Of a stretch of 64,000 bases of DNA, positions 15,581 through 24,712 are shown piece by piece. The number at the start of each line of letters is the position of its first letter. Position 1 is the first letter of the stretch. The DNA comes from Dehalococcoidia bacterium. Its GTDB lineage: Bacteria > Chloroflexota > Dehalococcoidia > SpSt-223. The DNA is taken from NCBI GenBank assembly GCA_025054935.1, contig JANWZD010000006.1:88228-152227 (forward strand), given 5' to 3'. Both the position numbers and the translations under genes were made by a program. The notes beneath the pieces are model-generated. The model saw only the letters and a list, made by a program, of their open reading frames with translations. It had not been told where the DNA came from and did no database searches.

Positions 15581-17461
15581 GTCGACGCTGTTCCCTCCGC
15601 CGACGATTCCGAGGCGCCGCTGGCTGTTGACGTCGTAGAGGCCGACAACGATGCGGTAGTCGCCCGGCGGCGCAGTCGTTGGGAGTGTAAGCTCATACGG
15701 CACGCGGAACCGGCGTCCCGCCTTCCACCGAGATGTCCCGAACCAATCTTCGGTCGGCTGCTTGTCCAGCTGAGTCCAGCGCTCTCCATCTGGACCGATC
15801 AGGTGGATGAACAGCACGACATCCTGCGGGACGTCGATCAGCGCTCGCCACCAGAGCGTCACCGTGACGGTCTCGCCGGCACGGAGCGTCGTCGGCGTCA
15901 CGTCTGCCCCATCGAGCGCGATCCGGCGCGCGAAATTGACCTCCAGCGGGAATGTCGGCGCGATTGGGACGACGCGGCGGCGCAAGACGAGGATATTGTC
16001 GCGGTCGAAGATCGTCTCGAAATCCGGGTTCAAAAGAAACTGCTGCAGTTCGCGGTCGTAGTCGTCCTCAGGATTAGAGAGCGGATACTTATTCCCCTCG
16101 AGGTCGAGCAGGACGTAGTCCGCCCCGGCAAACACCGGCGCGTCCGGGAACATATAAATCTGGCGCCGCTGCGAGACATGAGGCACAAGGTCGGTCTGGG
16201 CGAGCAGGCTGGCATCGCGCGGAATAAGCGCGATCGCCTCGCGGATAACCGGCGCGCGCGGGTTGGGCGCGAACCGCTCCGGGTCGTAGCTGCGCGCCGG
16301 CGGCCCCGGCGCGATCAGGTAGTAGGCCGCTCCAGACGCGCCAAGAAGCGCCGTGACCCCGCCTGCGAGGAGCCGGGGCGAGCGCATCCCAAGCCGATGC
16401 AGCGCCTGAGCCGCGCCAAATGCGAGAAACGGCAGGAGCAGGACGCTGTAATGCTTCTCGATGAAGGCAAAGGGGAATTCAGGACTGAGCAGATGATAGC
16501 CGAGCGTCGGCAGCGCCATCAGGCTGGCGAGGCCAGCGAAGGGCAGCAGCGCAAACGGCACCGTCAGGTGACCGACATAAGCGGCCTTCTCTGCCGTGAA
16601 GAGCCCCGGGATAAGCTGAAGGAAGCGCTCAACTGACACTGCCGCCTCGCCGCCCGGCGCGCCGGTATCAAAGTAGCGGCGGAGGTAGTAGTACTGCCCC
16701 TCTGGATTGAAGAGCGGCACGAGCAGAAAGATAACGACGACAAAGGTGACCGCTCCTGTTGTCGCGACGAGAAGGCCAGTTCGCTTGAAGCGCGTGAACA
16801 GCAGGGTCCACGCCCCCACCGCCGCAACAACCAGCCCCATCTCCTCTTTGATCAGCAGGATTGGGAGCAGGGAAGCAGTGAAGGCGCCCGGCCGGCCGAG
16901 CAGCAGGAAGCGCAGGGCAAGCGCGATCAGCGGCGGCGCGAAGACGATGTCGTGAAAGTCGAAGAGTGCCGTAAACGCATTGCCCGGATGCAGGAGATAG
17001 GCGACGCCGAGCGCAAGACCGGCCGCTGCGCACTTCAGCAGCCGCGCCGCGAGATAGCCCAGCGGAAGAGCTGCCGCCGGCAGCGCGAACGCCTGGAGAA
17101 TGAGCAGCGCTCGCGGGTCGGGCCAGACCCAGTAGATCGGCGCGAGCAGCAGCAAGCCGAGTGAGAAATGGTCCCCGAGAAAGTGGGGGAGAAAATGCAT
17201 GATCGAGTTCTCGAACAGCCGCCCTTGGCTCGTGTTCCAGATCACTTGGTCGTAGATCCCAAGGTCATAGGCGTGGGTCCGAAAGGCGTCGTGCTTGGCG
17301 ACCGACAGCCAGGCGTAGAGAGCGCCCCAGCCCGCAGCAAGCACCGGCAGGAGATGGATCGACCAGGTGGGCAGCCGCAGCCACGGGGCGAGCAGCCAGC
17401 CAGCGACGCCAAGCCCCCCCGCGACGGCCAGCGCCAGCGCGAAATCAGCAAAGACGCTCAT
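15554..17461 (-). CDS. DUF2079 membrane protein with C-terminal beta-sandwich module
   Basis: 635 residues from an ATG at 17461 that overlaps the preceding stop as ATGA; a longer in-frame start lies inside that gene. The DUF2079 mark is clear: AYDLGIYDQVIWNTSQGRLF after the second hydrophobic segment, then about eleven membrane segments to about residue 385. A soluble part follows. The last 125 residues carry the module shared with eight other proteins here: VTVTLWWRALIDVPQDVVLF then IHLIGPDGERW, PPGDYRIVVGLYD. DUF2079 proteins resemble GT-C transferases but have no proven reaction. Last gene of the aroA-containing operon. It overlaps the convergent amidohydrolase by 27 bp. Confidence 0.85.
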   Translation of the reverse strand: MSVFADFALALAVAGGLGVAGWLLAPWLRLPTWSIHLLPVLAAGWGALYAWLSVAKHDAFRTHAYDLGIYDQVIWNTSQGRLFENSIMHFLPHFLGDHFSLGLLLLAPIYWVWPDPRALLILQAFALPAAALPLGYLAARLLKCAAAGLALGVAYLLHPGNAFTALFDFHDIVFAPPLIALALRFLLLGRPGAFTASLLPILLIKEEMGLVVAAVGAWTLLFTRFKRTGLLVATTGAVTFVVVIFLLVPLFNPEGQYYYLRRYFDTGAPGGEAAVSVERFLQLIPGLFTAEKAAYVGHLTVPFALLPFAGLASLMALPTLGYHLLSPEFPFAFIEKHYSVLLLPFLAFGAAQALHRLGMRSPRLLAGGVTALLGASGAAYYLIAPGPPARSYDPERFAPNPRAPVIREAIALIPRDASLLAQTDLVPHVSQRRQIYMFPDAPVFAGADYVLLDLEGNKYPLSNPEDDYDRELQQFLLNPDFETIFDRDNILVLRRRVVPIAPTFPLEVNFARRIALDGADVTPTTLRAGETVTVTLWWRALIDVPQDVVLFIHLIGPDGERWTQLDKQPTEDWFGTSRWKAGRRFRVPYELTLPTTAPPGDYRIVVGLYDVNSQRRLGIVGGGNSVDLPAPLHVR

Positions 17462-19614
17462 CGCCGCACCACTCCTACACTCCCTGCGGCCGACTTCCCA
17501 TCGACGGTCGCCATCAGGCGCACGTGATAGTCGCCATCCTCCAGCCAAGGAGGAAGATCAAGGTCAAGCTCATCGACGAATCGGTCGCCCGCCCGCCACT
17601 GCTCGACGAGATGCCAGCTCCCAAGTCCGCGGTCTGCAGCGACGACGACCCGTCCCGCAGGGTCGAGCAGTTCGATGCGCGCCGCCGCCGTCCGCGCCCG
17701 CGCCTCTGCCGTCCACGCAAGCAGCAGCGCGAGCGACCCCCCGCTCGCCGCCTGCTCGGGAGGATACTGCTCGATGCGGACCCCATCGAGGCGCAACGCG
17801 CCGGGGATGGCAAGCTCCGCCTGCGTCATCCCCTTCGGCGGCCACACTCCGCCCGTCACGCGAAGTGGTCCGACAGTGACCATGCCTCGCTCGCTCACGA
17901 TCGCCGCTCTACTGCGACGCTCCAGCAGCGCGATTTCGACTCGAAGATAATCGGGCGCGTCGAGCGTATGCGGGACACGGAAATAATGGTGGTCGGCGAG
18001 CACGGTGCCGGCCGCGTGCTGGTCGAACGTGGTGCTGCCGGCTGCAGGATAGCTGCGCACCTCCGCCACCGGACGAAAGTCGCGGGCGAGCACGCGCAGC
18101 TGCACGGCGAGATCGCTGTCGACCGGCCGGTCGACACGCCACCACAGCCAGAGCGTCGCGACCTCGCCCGGCACGACGCGCTCCGGCGCGAAGCGGTAGC
18201 CGACCAGCTCAAGGCCGGGAGAGAACGGTGCGCGGATGTTCTCGGGAACCGGCCCCGGCGGCGGGAGAGGAGCGGCGTAGGCAGGACGGATAACTGCCCA
18301 CGGGGCAGCGGCGGCAAGAGCGCCGAGGCTTGCGACAACGAGCAAGGGGAGGGCAAGCCGGCGGCGCGGCAGGAGACCGGCAAGCCCGCTGACGAGCAGG
18401 ATCGCGAACGGCACAAGCGCAGGAAACCAGAGCCGGCCTTGGCCGCCGTGCTCAAACGCCGCAATCCAGCGTCCCAGCGCGACGGCGAATGCGGCACACC
18501 AGCTGAGGAGAAGCAGCGCCGCACGCGGCTGCGGCGTCACCCCGTCGTTCTGCAGAGCAGGGCGACGCCGCAGCCGGAGGAGCCAGCCGGCAAGCCCCAG
18601 CAGCACCACGGCGTCGAAGACGAGGTACGCCCAATCGGGCAGGCCGACGTTTCCCCAGCCGAACAGGGCCCAGCTTGAGTGGCGCAGCGTCAGCAGTTCC
18701 GCGGCGATCGCCGCCGGCGAGAGGTCGCGCCGGACAATCGCGTCAGCGAGAACGACAAGCTCTCGCCATGCCAGCGGGTCGCCGTAGAGCGCGAGGTTGC
18801 GGACAAACCACCAGCCGCTCAGCGCTGCCGCCGGCACGGCGAGGAGCAGGAGGTCGCGAGCGAGCGAGCGCCCGCGGGCGCGACCTCCCCAGTGCGCCAG
18901 CAGCAGCCCTGCCAGCGCCAGCGCCGCGACGATCGCCCCCGACATCTTCGCGAGCGTCGCCAGCCCGCCGGCGATGCCGAGCGCGACCACTCCCGCCGTC
19001 GTCACCCCGCGGCGGAGCAGCCGCAGCGACACGTAGACGGCTGCGGCGGCCGCAGCGATGACGGCGTTGTCGCTGTTAGTTACGGCGGAGAGGAAGACGA
19101 ATTGCGGAAGCGTCGCGATAAATCCGGCGACGAGCAGTGCGGCGCCATCAGCGAGGCCAGCCTCTCGCGCCGCCAGCCCGCCCAAGACGACGGTCACTAC
19201 GCCGCAGAGCACCGAGGCGAGCCGCGCAAGGTGAACGGCGAGCGTCGGCCCGCGGAACGGCAGCAGCCCGCTCTGTTCATGGATGACGACATTCTTGTTG
19301 CCGGGCAGCGAACGGTCGAACTGCTGGAACCAGTTGATCCGCTGCGCCTCGCGGTAGCCGCTCGGGTCGGCAGGGAGCGTGAGCAGGGCCGCGAGCGCGT
19401 AGTAGAGCGGCGGATGAAACGCTTGTTGACCGCCCACGGTCGTCGCCGGGTCGCCCGTCATCACCGGCAGAGCAGCGCGCAGGCGGAGATGAAAGACATA
19501 GTCGAGATGGATCGTCTCATCCGGCGCTTCGTACGGGGGGATAGCGATGCTGGTCAGCGCGGCGAGGGCGGCAAAGGCGGCCGCCACGAGCGCGAGGCGC
19601 AGGTGAACCCTCAT
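17458..19614 (-). CDS. DUF2142-like membrane protein with two divergent C-terminal modules
   Basis: 718 residues; the ATG overlaps the aroA stop as ATGA. After one N-terminal helix a loop reads PPYEAPDETIHLDYVF (about 26-41), which resembles the acidic first loop of DUF2142 and GT39 proteins. About eleven membrane segments follow to about residue 440. The last 270 residues hold two weaker copies of the shared module: GYRFAPERVVPGEVATLWLW at about 478, and a second copy with DGVRIEQYPPEQAASGGSLA at about 605. It is probably a GT-C-type transferase or a flippase-like partner in surface glycan assembly. Substrate unknown. Confidence 0.75.
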   Translation of the reverse strand: MRVHLRLALVAAAFAALAALTSIAIPPYEAPDETIHLDYVFHLRLRAALPVMTGDPATTVGGQQAFHPPLYYALAALLTLPADPSGYREAQRINWFQQFDRSLPGNKNVVIHEQSGLLPFRGPTLAVHLARLASVLCGVVTVVLGGLAAREAGLADGAALLVAGFIATLPQFVFLSAVTNSDNAVIAAAAAAVYVSLRLLRRGVTTAGVVALGIAGGLATLAKMSGAIVAALALAGLLLAHWGGRARGRSLARDLLLLAVPAAALSGWWFVRNLALYGDPLAWRELVVLADAIVRRDLSPAAIAAELLTLRHSSWALFGWGNVGLPDWAYLVFDAVVLLGLAGWLLRLRRRPALQNDGVTPQPRAALLLLSWCAAFAVALGRWIAAFEHGGQGRLWFPALVPFAILLVSGLAGLLPRRRLALPLLVVASLGALAAAAPWAVIRPAYAAPLPPPGPVPENIRAPFSPGLELVGYRFAPERVVPGEVATLWLWWRVDRPVDSDLAVQLRVLARDFRPVAEVRSYPAAGSTTFDQHAAGTVLADHHYFRVPHTLDAPDYLRVEIALLERRSRAAIVSERGMVTVGPLRVTGGVWPPKGMTQAELAIPGALRLDGVRIEQYPPEQAASGGSLALLLAWTAEARARTAAARIELLDPAGRVVVAADRGLGSWHLVEQWRAGDRFVDELDLDLPPWLEDGDYHVRLMATVDGKSAAGSVGVVRR

Positions 19615-20924
19615 CCGGCAATCAGCCGTCCGAAGCGCTCAAAGAAGTCGGGGAACGTTTTGGCGACGCAACGCGGGTCACGGATGACGACGCCGGGCGT
19701 CCGGAGGCTGAGGACGGCAAAACTCATCGCCATCCGGTGGTCATCGTAGGTGTCCACCTCGCCGCCGCGCGGCTGCGCCGGCGCGATTGTCCATCCGTCC
19801 GGGTGCTCCTCCACCGGCACGCCGAGCTTGCGCAGCTCCGTTGCCATCGCCGCAACTCGGTCGCTCTCTTGCAAGCGCGCGTGGGCAATCCCTCGCACCC
19901 GCACCGGCGAGTCGGCAAACGGTGCGATTGCTGCCAGCGTCAGCGCAGTGTCGGAGATTGCCCCGAAATCGGCATCGACCCCGCGAAGTCGTTCCGGGCC
20001 GCGCACTGTCACCCCCGCTGCGCCTCGCTCAACGCGGCAGCCCATCCGCTCCAGCACCTCGACAAAGCGAAGGTCGCCCTGAGCCGACGCCTCGCTCAGC
20101 CCGGCGACCGTGACCGTGCCGCCCGTCAGCGCGGCGGCGGCGAAGAAGTAGGAGGCGGCCGTGGCGTCGGGCTCGACCCGGAAGTGCCGCCCGCGATAGC
20201 GTTGGCCGCCCGGAACAACGATGCGACGATACGCCTCATGCTCGCCGGCAGCGCCGAAGGCGGCCATCACCGCAAGCGTCAGGTCGAGAAACGGCCGGCT
20301 GACCAGCTCACCTTCAACCTCGATGACCACTCCGTTCTCGGTCAGCGGCGCCGCCATCATCAACGCCGAGAAATACTGGCTCGAGCGGTTCCCGGGCATG
20401 CGGACAGCGCCGCCGCGCAGCCCATTCGCCTCGATCAGGACGGGCGGACAGCCGTTGTCGAACTCGGCGCGCACCGATGCACCCAACTGGCGGAGGCCAT
20501 CGAGCAGCGGGCCGATCGGCCGTTGACGCATCCGCGGCACGCCATCGACCCGAAAGCGGCCATGGCCGAGCGGCAGGGCGCCGACGAGGAACCGCATCGC
20601 TGTCCCGGCGTTGCCGACGAACAGGTCGGCCGCCCGCGCCGGAAACGGTCCCCCCGCGCCGGTGACTACAAACCGCTCGGAAGCAGGGTCCTCGCTGACG
20701 GCGCAGCCGAGCGCGCGCAGGGCCGCGCTCAGATAGTGGGTGTCGTCGCTGAAAAGCGCGCCCTCAATCGTCGACTGTCCGTCAGCAAGGCCGGCGATCA
20801 GCAGCGCGCGGTTCGTAATGCTCTTCGACCCGGGCAGGTGGACCGTCCCCGAGACCGGCCGCTCCGCCGGCGGGATTGCGATAGCTGCAGGATACGCGGC
20901 TGTCACATCCGGATTATCGCCCAC
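19611..20924 (-). CDS. aroA: 3-phosphoshikimate 1-carboxyvinyltransferase (EPSP synthase)
   Basis: 437 residues. It joins shikimate-3-phosphate and phosphoenolpyruvate in the chorismate pathway. The signatures are LPGSKSITNRALLIAGLADG (30-49) and GNAGTAMRFL (104-113). EPDATAASYFFAAAALTGG follows in the second half and LQESDRVAAMATELRKLG near the C-terminus. The residue after GTAMR is Phe112, where E. coli has Pro101; this position affects glyphosate binding, but Phe occurs naturally in many AroA. No other shikimate gene is nearby. It is flanked on both sides by GT-C-type membrane protein genes in one overlapping operon, which is unusual. Confidence 0.96.
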   Translation of the reverse strand: MGDNPDVTAAYPAAIAIPPAERPVSGTVHLPGSKSITNRALLIAGLADGQSTIEGALFSDDTHYLSAALRALGCAVSEDPASERFVVTGAGGPFPARAADLFVGNAGTAMRFLVGALPLGHGRFRVDGVPRMRQRPIGPLLDGLRQLGASVRAEFDNGCPPVLIEANGLRGGAVRMPGNRSSQYFSALMMAAPLTENGVVIEVEGELVSRPFLDLTLAVMAAFGAAGEHEAYRRIVVPGGQRYRGRHFRVEPDATAASYFFAAAALTGGTVTVAGLSEASAQGDLRFVEVLERMGCRVERGAAGVTVRGPERLRGVDADFGAISDTALTLAAIAPFADSPVRVRGIAHARLQESDRVAAMATELRKLGVPVEEHPDGWTIAPAQPRGGEVDTYDDHRMAMSFAVLSLRTPGVVIRDPRCVAKTFPDFFERFGRLIAG

Positions 20925-20941
20925 CGCGGCGACCGCTGCCG

Positions 20942-23416
20942 CTACGGGAGAACGGCGAGGGCCGCAAGCGTCGCCGAGCGGTCGGGATTGCCGGGCTCGG
21001 CCAGCAGGCGCTCGCCATCGCCGCGGTAGAGGCCGACCCGAATTTGATAGCGTCCTGGCGCGAGCGTCGGCGGCAAGTCCAAGTCGTAGAAGTCGCGGAG
21101 ATATTCGCCGGGCTGCCAGCGATCAGTCGGGTAGCCGCCAGCCGCCGGCTCGCTATCCTTCTGCGCCGCCAAGGCGCCCTCGGCGTCGACCAGGTGGACA
21201 AAGACGGTCAGCCCGGGCGCGGGCGTCCGCGCCCGCCAGTGGAGCGTGAGGCGGAGGCGGCTGCCGGGTCGGGCCGTGCCGGCGAGGTCGTAACCGAGGA
21301 GGTCGGCCACGTCGCCAAAGCGGACCGCCACGGGATGCTCGGGATTGGGAAGGCCGCCGCTCCGCGCAATCCGCACTGGACCGAGGAGGAGGTCGGTTCG
21401 GTCGCCGCCATCGACACGGAGCCGCTGACCGGTCGCCTCGTCATAGACGCCGATCGACAGCTGGTATTCGCCTGGCGGCGTGCCGGAGAGCAGGACAAGA
21501 CGGTACTCGTCGATAACGGCCGTGCCGACTGGCCAGCTGGTCGTTGGGAAGCGGTCGTCGACCGGGCGGTTATCCTTGGCAGCGTAGACGTGATAGACCG
21601 GATTGACGAGCTGGACAACGACGCGGTAGCTCGCCGCGAGCGGGCGCAGCGCCTCCCAGAACAGCCGAACGCGCACGACCCCGGCCCGGCGCGCCGGATT
21701 GTCGGGCGGGTCGGCGACGAGGTCATAGCCGAGCAGCCGGATCTCGCCCCCGAACTCAGCGCGGCGGACGACGCTCGGCGCCGCGCCCGGAGGGAACGGG
21801 CGGAGCAGCAGGTAGCGAGCGACGTTGACGCCGTGGAACGCCCTCCCATCGATTTGGATGCCGTCGCGCTCGAGGGTGCGCTGCACAACCCCTCTCGGAT
21901 CGCTGTAGTAATCCTGCCAGAGCACCAGCCACGCTCGCGGCGCGCCTGCTCCTGCCCGCGTCGTCGCCTCCTCAAGGCGGGGGTCGTCCGGCGGGTGGGG
22001 AGCCGGCAGCGCGATCACGGGAGCGTCACCCACGAAGTAGTGCTCGAACGCCTTGAAAGCGTAGCCGGCGTTCAGCAGCACGATGTCGCCGGGCTCGAGG
22101 TGGGCTGAGACGTACGCCGCTGCAGCGCGGAAATCGTCGCGAGCGTACGCCGGCTCGTGATAGCGCGCGAGCGCCACCACTGCCGGCCCGGCAACGGCGA
22201 CTACACCCACGATCCCAAGGGGACGCCACCATCGCGCCAGCCGCGTGACGCCGACCCCGAGCAGGAGCCAGAGTGGCGGAGCGACGACCATCAGGTAGCG
22301 CGAGACAAAATCGCGTCCAGTCAGCAGCGGGACGGCGATACCAACGATCGGAACGAGCAGAGCTGGCGCCAGCACCGGCCAGCCGTCGCGCCGCGAGGGG
22401 ATCAGTCCAACCAGCAGCACAAGGAGCAGCGGCAGCAGCAGGTAGAGGCTGAGGAGATGGTCGGCGGTCGCCAGCCCGTCGCGCACCACTGCCGTCACGC
22501 GCTCGAGATGATGGCCGAGCAGCAGCCCAACGGCGCCACGCCAGACAGCCGCGACGAGCGTGAGGTCCCCCGCCGAAGCCGACTGATAGGCGCTCGCCGC
22601 GCTGAGACGAACTAGGACGAGCGGGAGGGTGAGAGCTGCCACCGCGGCTTGCGCCGCAGCCCACCCCGCTCGCCATCGTCCTCCGCCGCTCAGCGCTGCG
22701 CGGCCAAGCGCCAGCGCCCAGCTGACCGGGATGAAGAGCGCCCCGAAAAAGTGGAGGTGCGCCAGCGCCGTCAGCGAGGCAGCATGGACGATCCACCACC
22801 TCCGCCTCCCGTTTGCTGCCTCGAGGAAGCTGCCAAGAGCGAGGATGGCAAGCGGCGGCAGCAGCGCGTACATGCGGATCTCTTGGCCGTAGTAAAGCGC
22901 GGCGGGAGAGAGCGCCGCCACGAGCGCGGCAGTTCCCGCGGCGACCGCACTGACAAGCCGCCGGCCCAGCCACCAGATGAGCGGCACCGTCAGCACGCTC
23001 GGCAGCAGGCTCGAGAACCGCGCCGCGAAATCGCTCGCGCCGGCAAGGGCGACCCAGCCTTTCAGCAAGAGAAAGTACAGCGGGAGGTGATCTGGCTCCA
23101 CGCCGGCGACAATCGCGGCAACAGGCTGGCGCGCGTGCCAGAGGCTCCCCGCCTCATCGTTCCAGACACTTTGCGCGGTGAGGGTGGTAACCCGAAGGGC
23201 AAAGGCGAGCAGCGTCAGTCCGCAAGGCACAAGCAGGGCGAGCGCCTGCGCCGCGCGCCCCGGCACCGACCGGCCAGGGGGCGGCCGAGAGGCCGGGTCC
23301 TCGCGCTGGCCGTCTCCGCTTTGGCGCCGCGCTGCTGGCCGTGCGGAGGGGATGCGTGCGGCGGCGGAGGAAAGCCGGGGGAAGAAAAGCGGAGAACGAG
23401 GGGAAGGCTCAGCCAC
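20942..23416 (-). CDS. GT39-type membrane glycosyltransferase with two C-terminal modules
   Basis: About 824 residues from a GTG at 23416, which overlaps the stop of the RskA-like gene by 8 bp; a longer frame (to 23515) lies wholly in that gene. A proline- and arginine-rich N-tail precedes the first helix. The GT39 acidic loop is QSVWNDEAGSLW (about residue 83-94), then come AALSPAALYYGQEIRMYALL and about ten membrane segments. The soluble part after residue about 420 has a GT39-like domain, then two shared modules with FVHLVDAEG and PPGEYQLSIGVYDEATGQRL. It likely transfers a sugar from a polyprenyl-phosphate donor on the outer face. Acceptor unknown. Confidence 0.8.
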   Translation of the reverse strand: MAEPSPRSPLFFPRLSSAAARIPSARPAARRQSGDGQREDPASRPPPGRSVPGRAAQALALLVPCGLTLLAFALRVTTLTAQSVWNDEAGSLWHARQPVAAIVAGVEPDHLPLYFLLLKGWVALAGASDFAARFSSLLPSVLTVPLIWWLGRRLVSAVAAGTAALVAALSPAALYYGQEIRMYALLPPLAILALGSFLEAANGRRRWWIVHAASLTALAHLHFFGALFIPVSWALALGRAALSGGGRWRAGWAAAQAAVAALTLPLVLVRLSAASAYQSASAGDLTLVAAVWRGAVGLLLGHHLERVTAVVRDGLATADHLLSLYLLLPLLLVLLVGLIPSRRDGWPVLAPALLVPIVGIAVPLLTGRDFVSRYLMVVAPPLWLLLGVGVTRLARWWRPLGIVGVVAVAGPAVVALARYHEPAYARDDFRAAAAYVSAHLEPGDIVLLNAGYAFKAFEHYFVGDAPVIALPAPHPPDDPRLEEATTRAGAGAPRAWLVLWQDYYSDPRGVVQRTLERDGIQIDGRAFHGVNVARYLLLRPFPPGAAPSVVRRAEFGGEIRLLGYDLVADPPDNPARRAGVVRVRLFWEALRPLAASYRVVVQLVNPVYHVYAAKDNRPVDDRFPTTSWPVGTAVIDEYRLVLLSGTPPGEYQLSIGVYDEATGQRLRVDGGDRTDLLLGPVRIARSGGLPNPEHPVAVRFGDVADLLGYDLAGTARPGSRLRLTLHWRARTPAPGLTVFVHLVDAEGALAAQKDSEPAAGGYPTDRWQPGEYLRDFYDLDLPPTLAPGRYQIRVGLYRGDGERLLAEPGNPDRSATLAALAVLP

Positions 23417-23918
23417 GCGTCCAGCGCGCGACGACTTGGCCGGTCGGCACGCGGAGATGCTCCTGCTCCCGCGTGATGCGGATCTCGTCGTAGAAGCCGG
23501 GCTCGCCGAGATCAAGCGCCACCCGCGCGCTCCCCTCGGCGTCCGGGCGGACGCGCTGGCTCTCGTAATAGCGGCCGTTCTTCATGAACCACATCATATA
23601 GCGCTCATCGCCCGTCAAGGGCGGCAGCCCGGTGACCGCCACGAGGATTGTCGGCGCGCTTGGACGCTCATAGACTGCCCCGACAATCGCGCCGTCGCCG
23701 CTGAAGCGCGAGATGCGGATATCGGGCGCGGTGGCGAACCGAAGCAGCCGGGCGTTTCGATCGGACACCGACTGCGCACTGAAGGCGAACGCGAGCGCGA
23801 CGAACAGGAGCGCGGAGAGGAGAGCGAGGGAAGCGATGACAATTGCCTGCGAGAGCGGACGGCCAAACACTGTCCGCGCCGGCGCTCCCGTCCTCTCCGG
23901 AGCAACAGAGTAGGTCAT
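23409..23918 (-). CDS. Membrane-anchored protein with RskA-type C-terminal domain
   Basis: 169 residues. A short cytoplasmic N-tail leads to one helix (AIVIASLALLSALLFVALAF, about 25-44), then an outer domain with TGLPPLTGDERYMMWFMKNG (about 95-114). That segment is the hallmark of the C-terminal domain of anti-sigma-K factors. The zinc-type anti-sigma domain that normally occupies the N-terminus is absent, and no sigma-factor gene adjoins it. The ATG overlaps the crotonase stop and its own stop overlaps the next start. A sensory or scaffold role outside the cytoplasm is inference. Confidence 0.7.
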   Translation of the reverse strand: MTYSVAPERTGAPARTVFGRPLSQAIVIASLALLSALLFVALAFAFSAQSVSDRNARLLRFATAPDIRISRFSGDGAIVGAVYERPSAPTILVAVTGLPPLTGDERYMMWFMKNGRYYESQRVRPDAEGSARVALDLGEPGFYDEIRITREQEHLRVPTGQVVARWTRG

Positions 23919-24712
23919 CGGCCTGTCCAGACGGGACGGCGCTTTTCGAGAAAAGCCCGAACTCCTTCACGAAAATCTTCGCTCAGATAGCAGAAGAAGA
24001 GCAAGTCACGGCCGTCGACCGCCCGACGCGCCGCCGCAAGCCGGCGGATTCCTTCTTTGGTCGCCTGCAAGGTGCGGGGCGCATGCCCGGCAAGCTCCCG
24101 CGCAAGCGCATCAACGCGGCGGTCAAGGTCATCGGGCCGGGTCACTTCCGTCAAAAAACCGGCGGCGAGCGCCTCTTGGGCGGAGAGCAGCCGTCCGGTG
24201 AAGAGGAGCGCCTTGGCATGGGCTGGCCCGATAAGGTCAACCAGCCGCGAGAGGTTGCCCAAGGGGAGGCAGTTGCCGAGCGTGCGGGCGATTGGAATGC
24301 CGACCTGGGCATCATCAGCAGCGATGCGCAGGTCGCAGGCAGCGGCCAACGAACAGCCCCCGCCGGTCGCGACGCCGCGGATCTTGGCGATCACCGGCTT
24401 GGCGAGCCGCTCCAGCGCATCGAGCATGCCTTCTACCTCCTGCTCATAGGCGAGGACATCCGCCTCGGTGCGCAGGGAAGCGAACTCGGCGATATCCGCC
24501 CCCGCCGCAAACGCTTTGTCGCCCGCGCCAGTGAGAACGACGACCCGAATATCAGCGCGCTCATTGAGCGCCTCGAACAGCGCACGCAAGAGCCGATACA
24601 TCGCGCGGTTCATGGCATTCCGCGCTGCCGGGCGGTTCAGCGTGATTGTGGCAATAGGGCCATCCTCGGCGAGGAGAACCTCGTCGGTCGCCGCGAGCGC
24701 ATCTGCATTCAC
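23915..24712 (-). CDS. Enoyl-CoA hydratase/isomerase-family protein lacking both catalytic glutamates
   Basis: 265 residues. The crotonase fold is clear: LNRPAARNAMN (25-35), AFAAGADI (67-74) and GVATGGG (113-119), the last two forming the oxyanion hole that holds the thioester. In hydratases two glutamates activate water. Here the first position is Ile141 (GIPIARTLGNC) and the second is Ala168 (PAHAKALLFTG). So simple hydration is unlikely. A known crotonase subgroup with an IARTLGNC motif shares this lack. It may act as an isomerase, thioesterase or similar on an acyl-CoA. It overlaps both neighbours by 4 bp inside the glycosyltransferase/aroA operon. Confidence 0.85.
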   Translation of the reverse strand: MNADALAATDEVLLAEDGPIATITLNRPAARNAMNRAMYRLLRALFEALNERADIRVVVLTGAGDKAFAAGADIAEFASLRTEADVLAYEQEVEGMLDALERLAKPVIAKIRGVATGGGCSLAAACDLRIAADDAQVGIPIARTLGNCLPLGNLSRLVDLIGPAHAKALLFTGRLLSAQEALAAGFLTEVTRPDDLDRRVDALARELAGHAPRTLQATKEGIRRLAAARRAVDGRDLLFFCYLSEDFREGVRAFLEKRRPVWTGR

